DNA of 27,802 nt, taken from contig DAOTVC010000007.1 of assembly GCA_034437215.1 (NCBI GenBank), positions 1 through 27,802 of the forward strand, written 5' to 3'. The notes under the pieces were generated by a model. It was not told the origin of the DNA. It made no database searches and saw nothing but the letters and a program-made list of their open reading frames with translations. Origin of the DNA: DAOTVC01 sp034437215. Its GTDB lineage: Bacteria; Chloroflexota; Anaerolineae; B4-G1; SLSP01. Of this stretch, positions 14,139-23,029 are shown in pieces (positions within the stretch are counted from its first letter, which is position 1; each line of letters starts with the position of its first letter). The translations under genes and the position numbers were made by a program.

Positions 14139-17100
14139 ATGAGCGAACTTCCGCTCCACGTGCTCTTGGTGATAGAGCACCCCCAATATCGCGAAGAGAG
14201 CATACTGGCCCTCCACCGCACCTTTGAAGAGGTCAGAGTGGCGAGAGCAGACAGGCTAGAAGCCTTCGCCTCGATCCTCGAACGGGACGGCTTCGACTTC
14301 GCCTTGGTGGATGCTATGCCCTCCTGCCACCGCGGGGAGTCACCGGCGCAGCTCCTCAAGGAGCGTTGGCCCGACTGCCCCATCATCGCCTTCACCAACG
14401 GGAAGAGCGCCCATCCCTCTGCCGACTTTGTCCTCGATCCCTCTCTCGAGGGCTTCGCGCGCTTACCCACCCTTCTCCGGCAGGCCGCGGAAGTCGCCAA
14501 GGAGAGGGCCTCCAATGCGCGGCAAGTGCCGGAGACGGAAGAAGCGATCAAGTATCGCGCCCTCTTCGAGGCCTCCCTGGATGCTATCTTCGTCGAGACC
14601 ATCGACGGCACAATCCTAGACTCCAACCCTGCTGCGGAGCGAGACTACGGCTACACCCCAGAGGAGTTCCGCGGCATGAACGTGCGACAGCTCGTTCCGG
14701 ACGAGATTGTTCCCCTCCTCCCCAGTGTGATCGACGAGCATCTCGCGCAGCGAGGCGTCTTCATCGAGGCGCTGGGCAAGCGCAAGGACGGTACCCTCTT
14801 CCCTACCGAGGTAAGCACGCACGTCGGGACCATCAACGGGGAGCCCCGGGTGATGGTCTACGTGCGCGATATTACCGAGCGCAAGACGACCGAGGAGGCC
14901 CTGCGCCAGAGCCAACAGACCTTGGAGTCCCTGCTCGGCAACGTACCCGGCATGGTCTACCGCTGCCATCCGGAGCCCCAGCGGACGATGCTCTTTGTCA
15001 GCGAGGGCGCCGAGGAGTTGACCGGCTACGCACCCGAGGATCTGATCCAGGATCGTGCGGTTGCCTACGAGGCGCTCATCCTACCCGAGGACCGGCAAGG
15101 GGTACGCACGCGAATCGAGCAGGCCATCGAAGACGCTCAGAAGTTCCAACTCACCTATCGCATTCGCACTGCCAGGGGAGAGATCAAGTGGGTGTGGGAG
15201 CAAGGGCGCCTCAGCGCGTCATCTAAAGAGGGGGCCGCGTATCTCGAGGGCCTCATCAGCGACATCACGAACCAGAAGGAGATCGAGGAGCGGGCCCGCC
15301 TCCAGGCCGCGGCCCTCACGGCCATGGACACCGCCGTCTCCATCATCGACGCCGAGGGCCACTTTGTCTGGGTGAACCCCGCCTTCACCCGCTTGACGGG
15401 CTATACCGCTGAAGAGGTGCTCGGTCAGCCGGTCCTCATGCTGCGGTCCGATGAACACTCAGCGGAGTACTACGCGTGGATGCAGGAGACAAAGTTCTCC
15501 GGGAAGACCTGGCAGGGAGAGATCATCAACCGGCGCAAGGACGGCACCCTCTACGTCGAATACACCACCATCGCACCCGTGTATGATCGTGGAGACGCGA
15601 TCTCCCACTTCGTCGCCATTCGGCAGGACGTCACCGAACGCAAGCAGCAGGAGGAGAAGATAGCCCGAGTGGCAGAGCTCTCAGCGGAGAATCCCCACCC
15701 CGTGCTGCGCATCAACGCCCAGGGTCTCTTAACCTACGCCAATCGCGCCAGCATCGCCCTGCTGAGCCCCTGGGAGGGGCGGGTGGAACAGGCTGTGCCG
15801 GACCTCTGGCTGCGCACGGCACGCCAGGCTCGGGAAACAGAGAAGATTCGCAACATCGAGGTGCAGGCAGGCAACCAGATCTTCTCCCTCTCCTTTGCCG
15901 CCAGCCAGCGCGCCGACTACGTCAACGTCTACGGTCGCGACATCACGGAGCAGGTGCGCGCGGAGGCCGAGAAACAGCAGCGCCAGGAACGGCTGGAGCG
16001 CCAACGCGAGACCCTCGTCCACTTGAGCACCGACCCCCGCATGGCAGAAGCAGGGTTGCAGGAGGCCCTTGCGCTGGTGGTCGAGGCCGCCGCCAAGACG
16101 CTCGAAATCGAAGCAGCAAGCATCTGGGAGCTCTCCGGGAGCCCTGACCACATGCAGTGCCTGGCCAGCTATCCCTCGCCGGCCGTGCCCAGAAAAGCGT
16201 TCACCTTCCCCCTCCCCAGCCCCTACCTGCAAGCCGTAGAGGAGGGGGTCGTCATTGCGGCCCCGCAGAGCGCCACCGACGCCCGCACCACGAACCTCCG
16301 CGGCACCACCTGGCTGCCCGCCGAGGTACAAGCAGTACTCGATAGTCCCATTCGCCTCCACGGGCGGGTCGTAGGGGTGCTCTGCGCACGCAGCCACGGG
16401 GGGATCCGCGAGTGGACCTCGGACGAGATCATCTTCACCGGCCAGCTTGCCGATCTGAGTGCCCAGACTCTGCTGAACGCCGCCCTGCGCCGGCGCGCCG
16501 AGGAGCTGGAAGCCATCACCCGAATCAGTCGCGAGATCACCTCGGTGGCGGACCTCAACGAAGTCCTGACCTACATCGCTCAATACGCTACCCAGCTGGT
16601 TGAAGCGGACGGCGGGGGGGTCTTTGCCTTCGGCCCCGAGGACACCATGCTCACGACGGGGCATGGTATATCGAGCGAGCTGATTGCGGGCTTAGTCGGA
16701 GAGCCTCCCAACGGCGATCCCCCCAGCCGGCTCTACCGCACCCTGCAGGATGAGGGGATCCTCCACATCACCGATCTGAGCCAAAGCGCATGCCCCTTCT
16801 CTTGCGATCATCTCGCTGACGCAGAGGTACGCACCCTGCTGATCCTGCCGCTCGCCAAGGACGAAGAGCTCTTGATGGGGGGCATCGTCGTCTTTCGCAA
16901 CCGCGCCCGACGTTTCTCCCAACAGGAGATTGCCTTCCTACGTGCCCTGGCCCAGCAGTCGGTCAACGCCGTGGAAAACGCCCGTCTGTTGGAATCCCTG
17001 CGGCAGGAGAAGTCCGGGCTCGAGATGCTCTACCATCTCAGCCAACAAGTCACGGAGCCCCAACTCCCCCAGGAGGTCGCACAACGTGCCCTGGAGGTCC

Positions 17101-19127
17101 TCGTCTCAGCGCTAGGAGCAGCATCTTCCGCCATCTACCTCGAGGATCAGCTTACGGGGCAGCCAATTTTGGCAGCACACACAGACGTGGCCCCCCTCGG
17201 GACACCCGCCCACGGGGAGGAGCCTGAACGACTCGTCCATTGGATATGGCGCAATCGGCAAGCGTTGCTGATTCCCGATACCGTCCAGGATTCTCCTGTG
17301 GGGGCAGGCTTCCCCGACATCCCCTATCGTTCAGCAATGGGCGTGCCCCTCATCACAGGCAAGGAACTGCAGGGGGTTCTGATCCTCTACGACACGCGCC
17401 CCCTTGCTTTCGGCAACGCTCACCTGCGCCTCGCTCAGTCCGCAGGGGCCACTACCGCCATTGCCCTAGCCAATGCGCAGCTCTTCGAGGAGCTCAACCA
17501 GCTCTACCGGTCGGAGCAGGAGAAACGTGAGTTAGCCGAGGCGTTGGCAGAAGCCGCCGCGGTTGTAAACAGCCACCTCGACCCCGATCTCGTCCTCGAT
17601 CGCATCCTGGAGCAGGTAGAGCGCGTCGTGGACGGCGAAACCTTCAACATCATGCTGGTCCAGAACGACGAAGCCCGCATCGTGCGCTGGCGAGGCTACA
17701 AACGCCGGGGCTTGGAGGACAAGCTGACCGACCTGATCCTGCCTATCTCGAAGTACCCGAATCTACGCCGGATGATGCAGGCGGAGGAGCCCATCGTTAT
17801 CTCCGATACCCTTGCGACGGAGCGTTGGGTGCGGAGCACCGACAGCCGGGAGTGGCGGCGCTCCTACGTGGGGGCTCCGATTCGGATCGCCGGGGAGACC
17901 GTAGGCTTCCTCAACGCCAACAGCACAGAGGCGGAACGCTTCGGGCCCGCTGAAGGGCAGTGGCTGAAAGCCTTCGCCGACCACGCAGCCACCGCCATTC
18001 AGAACGCCCGTCTCTTTCAGACCCTGCGCCATCACGCCGGTGAGCTCGAGACGCGCGTCGCGGAGCGGACCGTGGAGCTTCAACGTCAGTACGCCCAGCT
18101 GGAAGCCGTCCTACACAGCACCTCCGACGGAATCATCGTCACCAACGGGGCGGGCGAGGTGCAGCTGGCGAATCCCATCGCCACCTACTGGCTTTCGGAA
18201 GTGCTCCCGGAAGCGGACGCACACCGGCTCAGAGCGGCTCTCCACGATCTTTCGAGCCGGGCCGTGGATCGTCCGGAGACCGTGTTGGAATTCGAGAATC
18301 TGGATCTGGAGCTGAAGGCGGCGCCCATTCTGCGCGACGAGAGCGTGGCAGCCCAGACGGTCATCGCCGTGCACGACGTCAGCCATCTGAAGGCCCTCGA
18401 ACGGATGAAATCACAGTTCATCACCGATGTCTCCCACGAACTGCGCACCCCGGTGACGACGATTCGCCTCTATGCCCAGTTGCTGCGACACTCCTCTCCG
18501 GAGAAGCGCGAGCAGTACCTGACAGCGCTCGAGGAGGAGGTAGAGCGGCAGACGAAGCTCGTCCAGGAGATTCTGCAATTCTCACGCATCGACGCGGGCT
18601 ATCTCGAACTCTCCTTCGCTCCAGTAGATCTCAATGACCTCACTGAGACCACGCTCGTGAGCCAGAGAATCCTGGCCCAGGAGCGGGGCGTCACCCTGGC
18701 CTTGGAAACCGCCCAGAGCGTGCCGACCGTGCGGGGAGACAGCGACAAGCTCGCGCAGATGCTCATCAATATTGTCAACAACGCGATTCGTTACACTCCC
18801 GGAGGTGGTCTGATCACGGTCACCACGGGACAGGCGGAGATCGAGGGCCAGGCTTGGGCGACCCTTGAAGTTCAGGACACCGGGCTGGGCATTCGACCCG
18901 ATGAACTACCCTATATCTTCGAGCGCTTCTTCCGCGGGCGCGAACCGCGTAAACGTCAAATCCCAGGCACAGGCCTGGGGCTGGCGATTGCCAAAGAGAT
19001 CGTCGAGGGGCACGGCGGCTGGATCACCGTGGATAGCCAACCGATGCGAGGCTCCACTTTTGTTATCTGGCTCCCCCCAGTTACCGCTTCACAGACGTCA
19101 GCTACAGAACAGAGAGAGGTGCAGTAG
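14139..19127 (+). CDS. Giant sensor histidine kinase: REC-like, PAS x5, GAF x4, HisKA, HATPase
   Basis: A 1662-residue cytoplasmic sensor; no membrane segment is visible. The approximate layout is a receiver-like domain (5-120, candidate phospho-Asp D58 in ALVDAMP, but no conserved Lys), PAS at 131-255 with a C-terminal VYVRDITERK, PAS at 256-385, PAS at 392-508 (QDVTERK), and a short PAS at 511-612. GAF domains follow at 620-780, 790-950, 961-1125 and 1131-1305, then PAS at 1316-1425. HisKA has DVSHELRTP with H1433, and the ATPase domain has NIVNNAIRYTP, DTGLGI and GTGLGLAIAKEI. All catalytic boxes are intact. ATG 14139 has GAGGTAGG upstream. It overlaps the next gene by one base. The ligand is unknown; the stacked GAF/PAS sets suggest redox, light or cyclic-nucleotide inputs. 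Confidence 0.93.
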   Translation: MSELPLHVLLVIEHPQYREESILALHRTFEEVRVARADRLEAFASILERDGFDFALVDAMPSCHRGESPAQLLKERWPDCPIIAFTNGKSAHPSADFVLDPSLEGFARLPTLLRQAAEVAKERASNARQVPETEEAIKYRALFEASLDAIFVETIDGTILDSNPAAERDYGYTPEEFRGMNVRQLVPDEIVPLLPSVIDEHLAQRGVFIEALGKRKDGTLFPTEVSTHVGTINGEPRVMVYVRDITERKTTEEALRQSQQTLESLLGNVPGMVYRCHPEPQRTMLFVSEGAEELTGYAPEDLIQDRAVAYEALILPEDRQGVRTRIEQAIEDAQKFQLTYRIRTARGEIKWVWEQGRLSASSKEGAAYLEGLISDITNQKEIEERARLQAAALTAMDTAVSIIDAEGHFVWVNPAFTRLTGYTAEEVLGQPVLMLRSDEHSAEYYAWMQETKFSGKTWQGEIINRRKDGTLYVEYTTIAPVYDRGDAISHFVAIRQDVTERKQQEEKIARVAELSAENPHPVLRINAQGLLTYANRASIALLSPWEGRVEQAVPDLWLRTARQARETEKIRNIEVQAGNQIFSLSFAASQRADYVNVYGRDITEQVRAEAEKQQRQERLERQRETLVHLSTDPRMAEAGLQEALALVVEAAAKTLEIEAASIWELSGSPDHMQCLASYPSPAVPRKAFTFPLPSPYLQAVEEGVVIAAPQSATDARTTNLRGTTWLPAEVQAVLDSPIRLHGRVVGVLCARSHGGIREWTSDEIIFTGQLADLSAQTLLNAALRRRAEELEAITRISREITSVADLNEVLTYIAQYATQLVEADGGGVFAFGPEDTMLTTGHGISSELIAGLVGEPPNGDPPSRLYRTLQDEGILHITDLSQSACPFSCDHLADAEVRTLLILPLAKDEELLMGGIVVFRNRARRFSQQEIAFLRALAQQSVNAVENARLLESLRQEKSGLEMLYHLSQQVTEPQLPQEVAQRALEVLVSALGAASSAIYLEDQLTGQPILAAHTDVAPLGTPAHGEEPERLVHWIWRNRQALLIPDTVQDSPVGAGFPDIPYRSAMGVPLITGKELQGVLILYDTRPLAFGNAHLRLAQSAGATTAIALANAQLFEELNQLYRSEQEKRELAEALAEAAAVVNSHLDPDLVLDRILEQVERVVDGETFNIMLVQNDEARIVRWRGYKRRGLEDKLTDLILPISKYPNLRRMMQAEEPIVISDTLATERWVRSTDSREWRRSYVGAPIRIAGETVGFLNANSTEAERFGPAEGQWLKAFADHAATAIQNARLFQTLRHHAGELETRVAERTVELQRQYAQLEAVLHSTSDGIIVTNGAGEVQLANPIATYWLSEVLPEADAHRLRAALHDLSSRAVDRPETVLEFENLDLELKAAPILRDESVAAQTVIAVHDVSHLKALERMKSQFITDVSHELRTPVTTIRLYAQLLRHSSPEKREQYLTALEEEVERQTKLVQEILQFSRIDAGYLELSFAPVDLNDLTETTLVSQRILAQERGVTLALETAQSVPTVRGDSDKLAQMLINIVNNAIRYTPGGGLITVTTGQAEIEGQAWATLEVQDTGLGIRPDELPYIFERFFRGREPRKRQIPGTGLGLAIAKEIVEGHGGWITVDSQPMRGSTFVIWLPPVTASQTSATEQREVQ

Positions 19128-20245
19128 TGGAAAAGAGACGCATTCTCGTCGTGGAGGATCACAAGCTCCTGCTACAAGCTATCAAGGATCTTCTGGAGGG
19201 CGAAGGGTACGCGGTTACCATAGCCAGCGACGGTGTGGAAGCCTTGGAGAAGATGCAGGAGCAGACCCCGGATCTCATCGTGTCGGATATCATGATGCCC
19301 GAAATGGACGGCTATACGCTCTACGAGACCGTGCGGGCCAATACGATCTGGACACGCATCCCCTTCATCTTCTTGACGGCGCGTGGTGAACGCGGAGACA
19401 TCATCAAGGGCAAAGCGTTAGGCGTCGAGGACTACATCACGAAGCCCTTCGATACCGAGGAGCTCGTCGTCGCCATCCAGGCACGTCTGCAGCGCGCCGA
19501 GGCCATTCAGCAAGCGACCCACGAAGAGTTCGAGGAGATCAAACAGCAGATCGCCAACGTCCTCAGCCACGAGTTGCGGACCCCGCTCACCTACATCTCG
19601 GGCTACACCGAGCTGGCCCTCGATGACATCACGAACCTTTCACCACAAGAGCTCCAGGACTTTCTGCTGCGCATCAAGCGGGGCTCGGATCGTCTTAACA
19701 ATCTGGTAGAGGATCTACTGCTCAGCGTCCAACTGGATATGGGACGGACCAAACAGGAGTTCGAGAACTTCGCCGAGATCCACGAGGACGTAAACACGCT
19801 CATCCGCCGCGTCGCGCTGCACTACACGCTGCAGGCCAGAGAGGAGGGGGTCGAGTTGGAGATGGCTCTGGCCGATCAACTGCCCCCCATCAAGACCTAC
19901 GTGGAGTTTCTGAACAACATACTCGGACAGCTCATCGACAACGCCATCAAGTTCTCAAGAGGACCGGAAAAGGTGGTGACCATCTCCTCCTACAGTGAAG
20001 GGAAGTGGGTCAGTATTGCGGTGGGTGACCGGGGCATCGGGATTCCCAGCAAGGACATACCCAAGATCTTTAGTCGCTTTCAACAGCTGGAGCGCTCCAG
20101 GCTGGAGCAGCAGGGAACGGGAATGGGACTCTACATCGCCGATGCGCTGATCAAACTCCACGGAGGAAAGATCACCGTTCAGAGCGAAGAGGGTATAGGG
20201 AGCACCTTCACCATACACCTCCCTCGCGCCAACAGCAGGAGCTAG
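19127..20245 (+). CDS. Hybrid receiver-histidine kinase (REC-HisKA-HATPase)
   Basis: A 372-residue protein with an N-terminal receiver domain (VVEDHK with E10/D11, phospho-acceptor D54 in VSDIMMPEMDG, LTA, and TKPF) fused to a kinase core (VLSHELRTPLTYISGY with H148, an N box in GQLIDNAIKFS, DRGIGIP, GTGMGLYIAD). It starts with GTG at 19127, overlapping the TAG of the sensor gene by one base, with GAGAGG upstream, so the two are coupled. The likely scheme is phosphotransfer from H1433 of the upstream kinase to D54, modulating this kinase. No DNA-binding or enzymatic output domain is present in either protein, so the final target lies elsewhere. It ends seven bases before the stop of the convergent repeat protein. 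Confidence 0.93.
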   Translation: MEKRRILVVEDHKLLLQAIKDLLEGEGYAVTIASDGVEALEKMQEQTPDLIVSDIMMPEMDGYTLYETVRANTIWTRIPFIFLTARGERGDIIKGKALGVEDYITKPFDTEELVVAIQARLQRAEAIQQATHEEFEEIKQQIANVLSHELRTPLTYISGYTELALDDITNLSPQELQDFLLRIKRGSDRLNNLVEDLLLSVQLDMGRTKQEFENFAEIHEDVNTLIRRVALHYTLQAREEGVELEMALADQLPPIKTYVEFLNNILGQLIDNAIKFSRGPEKVVTISSYSEGKWVSIAVGDRGIGIPSKDIPKIFSRFQQLERSRLEQQGTGMGLYIADALIKLHGGKITVQSEEGIGSTFTIHLPRANSRS

Positions 20246-20252
20246 GGAGCGA

Positions 20253-22775
20253 CTACTTCGCGAGTTCGAATTCCCCCATCTGGATCTCTTGAATGGCGGG
20301 CAGGCTCTCGCGAAAGCGGTAGTGCAGGAGCTGCTCGATGTAGCGCAAACTCTGACGCACCTGTGAGGGGAACTCGGGAGCGCCCGCCAGCGTCGTGATG
20401 GCCGCCAGATCCTCAGGAGTGGCAGCAGCAAGGGGCTGGGTCAGGAGCCGGGGAAAGTCGAGCGCGCGCAGATCCCAGAGGCTCAGCAGGGTATTTGACT
20501 CCTCGAGAGCCATGAATGCCCCATCGGGCGAGACGTGCAGCGCGCCCAGGGAGACGTCCTGGAGGTCGATCTGTCCCAGGGAGGTCCGCTCCTCCAGGTT
20601 GGTAAAGGCGACCTCACCCGTTGAGGAGGCAGAGACGACCACCGGCACCTCTCGGGAGAGGATCTCAACCCCCTCCACGCGCTCCTTGTGCAGGACGAGG
20701 GGCGCCGTCTCTGCAACTACCTGGCGCTCCTTGACCCTGCAGATGACCACCTCGCCGTTGTACTTCCCTACAACCAGAGCCTCTCCATCGGGCGTGAAGG
20801 CCATGCAGTTCCCCATGCTGGCACCGGACCAACCTTGGGCCACCTCGTCGAAGTCAGGCAGCGAGAGCAGCGTCACGACGCGTGAGAGCAGAGCCAGACG
20901 CTCACTCTGTGGCCCCACCTGAGCTGCACGCGCCCAGTACCGGACGTTCTGGACGTTCACCCGCCCTTCCGGATTCCACAACACCGCCCGGAAATCCCGA
21001 CCGGTCGTGAAAAAGCGCTCTTCCCCCACCGGCTCCAGGGCGGTAATCGAGCCGATGTGCTCCCCGATCCGCCGCATCCTCTGCTGATCCCGGGCCGCCA
21101 CGAAGACCCCACAAGGCATGTGAATGTCGGTTGTGCGCTCGGTGCAGAGCACGCGACCGTCCCCCGTGAAGCGTACGTACCCCAAGGCATGCTGGAAACC
21201 CTCATAGACGTTCTGGCGCATCGCCCACTGAAAGTCCCAGATCACCAAGCGCTCTTCGCCTGTGGCTACCACCAGACTAGGAGCATCAGGCGCGAAGGCC
21301 ACATCATTGATTTCGACGGGCACCCGCAGCGTTGCCCGGCGCAGAGCGGGCGGGAAGTGAGGGAGGAGCTCCGTAGATTGGGGAGCCTGCGCGGTGACAA
21401 GTTGGGTCAGGCTCGCAAAGAGGTGGCGGTCAGCGGGCTCCTCAGGCCGCCACCCCTGCGCTTGGAGCGTGCGGATGATACGCACGCTCCAGTCGAAGTG
21501 CAGCAGGAAGGCCAACTCCCAGAGGCGTTCCCAGGCGTGCCGCCCTGTCAACATCTGCACCAGCAGTTCGGCCTCGCTGACCGTCATCTCGATGGCTCGG
21601 GTCTGGACATCTTCACCCGCCACAGCCACCAAAAAGTCGATACGCCCCGAGGCTTTCATCTGCTCCCGGATGCGCCGGGCCAGGGCGGCGTCGGCGGCCA
21701 AGTAGGCGATGCGCAGGAGATTGCGGTCGAAGTCCAGATCATCGTAGCGCTCCCACTGCTCCGTGAGGAAGAAGAAGAGGGCCCGCTGGACGGCATCGAT
21801 GGGTACGTAGTCCGCTGCCAGGGCTGCCTCCTTGGCGAGGCGCATATCCTGCTGGATGAAGAGCCGGCAGACGGCATCCTGCGCCCGCCGGTCGGTGAAC
21901 TCTCGCAGGGCCAACCGGGCTTCCCGGGGCACGACCTCGTCCTCATCCAGGCAGGCTGCGGCCACGAAGGGAACCACCTCGGGACCGGCTGCGGTGATCG
22001 ACTCCCGCTGTTGGGTCTTGAGAGCGCTCAGCACTTTGATCTCCAGAGGCTCCCGGGCCACGCACCTCTGACGCACCAGAAGCGTCTCGAGGGTGGCGGA
22101 CCGCTCCTTGGCCCAACGTTCCGCGAGGGCATCGCAGACAGTAGCATGGAACTCCCCACCCTGAATGGTCCCCAGGACCCCTCGGGCCCGCCGTGCGATG
22201 AGGGGATCGGGATCTTCACAGGCCGCGACGAGGGGTTCGGCGAAGAGGGTGTCGGAAGCCTCCAGCATCTCCTCCAATTTACCCACCTGCAAGGCGGTGA
22301 GGACCCGCAGAGCCGGAGGGGAAGAAGCGATCCAGCCCTCTTTCTGCATCAGGGAGACGAGGGCTGCGCAACCGGGGCTCGAACAGACGGCGCCCTCCTC
22401 GCGTCGCTGCGCGGCCCAGACCTCGCAGATCTGGTCCACGGACGCCTGCCCTTCGACCTCGGAGAGGGCCTGCAGCGTCAGCGCCCGCAACTCCTCGTCG
22501 TCACTTTCGATCATCGCCTCGGTCAACAGACGAATGGCAGAGGGTGATCCCTCCTGCGCCAGAGCCTGCACCGTGCGCCTGCGTGTCCAGTCACCAATGA
22601 GTGGCGCGCGGCTGAAAAGCCGACGACGCCACTTCTCTATCTGCCGAATGTTCAAAGCCACCTGCCCTCGTTGGTCTTCTACTCGCATCGCCTGCTCGAA
22701 CCGTGCCCGGAGTCGCTGACACTGAAGGTTCCGCGGTCCCGGCACAGCTTGAGCAGGAGTGTTTTTTCCCGTCAA
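20253..22775 (-). CDS. HEAT-repeat / WD40-like beta-propeller protein
   Basis: An 840-residue scaffold-type protein. Residues about 65-400 are helical HEAT-like repeats (TVQALAQEGSPSAIRLLTEA and similar, with acidic turns such as DDEELRAL and EDPDPLIARRARGVL). Residues about 500-780 form blades with weak WD40 character (DVAFAPDAPSLVVATGEERL, VIWDF, AFTPDGEALVVGKYNGEV, HVSPDGAFMALEESNT, LLSLWDLRAL). The C-terminal end is charged and helical, closing MGEFELAK. There is no signal peptide, membrane segment or catalytic motif. The start is uncertain: TTG 22775 gives the longest frame but lacks a clear ribosome-binding site, while ATG 22688 (MRVEDQRG) is an alternative. It sits tail-to-tail with the kinase pair; a link to them is only suggested by proximity. 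Confidence 0.78.
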   Translation of the reverse strand: MTGKNTPAQAVPGPRNLQCQRLRARFEQAMRVEDQRGQVALNIRQIEKWRRRLFSRAPLIGDWTRRRTVQALAQEGSPSAIRLLTEAMIESDDEELRALTLQALSEVEGQASVDQICEVWAAQRREEGAVCSSPGCAALVSLMQKEGWIASSPPALRVLTALQVGKLEEMLEASDTLFAEPLVAACEDPDPLIARRARGVLGTIQGGEFHATVCDALAERWAKERSATLETLLVRQRCVAREPLEIKVLSALKTQQRESITAAGPEVVPFVAAACLDEDEVVPREARLALREFTDRRAQDAVCRLFIQQDMRLAKEAALAADYVPIDAVQRALFFFLTEQWERYDDLDFDRNLLRIAYLAADAALARRIREQMKASGRIDFLVAVAGEDVQTRAIEMTVSEAELLVQMLTGRHAWERLWELAFLLHFDWSVRIIRTLQAQGWRPEEPADRHLFASLTQLVTAQAPQSTELLPHFPPALRRATLRVPVEINDVAFAPDAPSLVVATGEERLVIWDFQWAMRQNVYEGFQHALGYVRFTGDGRVLCTERTTDIHMPCGVFVAARDQQRMRRIGEHIGSITALEPVGEERFFTTGRDFRAVLWNPEGRVNVQNVRYWARAAQVGPQSERLALLSRVVTLLSLPDFDEVAQGWSGASMGNCMAFTPDGEALVVGKYNGEVVICRVKERQVVAETAPLVLHKERVEGVEILSREVPVVVSASSTGEVAFTNLEERTSLGQIDLQDVSLGALHVSPDGAFMALEESNTLLSLWDLRALDFPRLLTQPLAAATPEDLAAITTLAGAPEFPSQVRQSLRYIEQLLHYRFRESLPAIQEIQMGEFELAK

Positions 22776-22818
22776 TAGTATGACTCAAAGGGCGTAGGTT
22801 GTCAACAAACGCTTGAGG

Positions 22819-22833
22819 CAGGGAGGGTCCCTG
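22819..22833. repeat. Small hairpin upstream of the HEAT/WD40 gene
   Basis: CAGGGA, loop GGG, TCCCTG. It lies in the 254-base gap between the two minus-strand genes, along with a looser ACAGCCG...CGGCTGT pair at 22851-22878. Confidence 0.35.
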
Positions 22834-22969
22834 GGGGCTGCACCCCTGTGACAGCCGCGAAAACAATTCCACGGCTGTAACCTGCACCTCTTGCACCCCT
22901 CTGTGGAGGTCTGTTCGCTGCAGAATCCCCGACGTTAGCGGCTCTCGCGCATCAGCACCGGTTGGAATA

Positions 22970-23006
22970 CCAGAACTCGAAGGTCTTCGAGACCTCCGAG
23001 TTCTGG
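22970..23006. repeat. 37-nt near-perfect hairpin, REP-like
   Basis: A 17-bp stem with one mismatch (A against C) around a TCG loop. The left arm starts CCAGAACTCG and the right arm ends CGAGTTCTGG. It lies 24 bases beyond the DUF885 stop. Its core (GGTCTTCGAGACC) resembles the core of the 42-bp palindrome at 3874-3915. It has no T-run, so it may be an mRNA stabiliser or a mobile REP unit as well as a terminator. Confidence 0.75.
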
Positions 23007-23029
23007 GCAGCTGACGGATGGGGCGCGCT

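Noticed and set aside
21057..22547. 496-codon plus-strand frame opposite the HEAT/WD40 gene
   Set aside because: Composition is repetitive and Pro/Gly/His-rich with no recognisable domain; the minus strand gives a coherent repeat protein.
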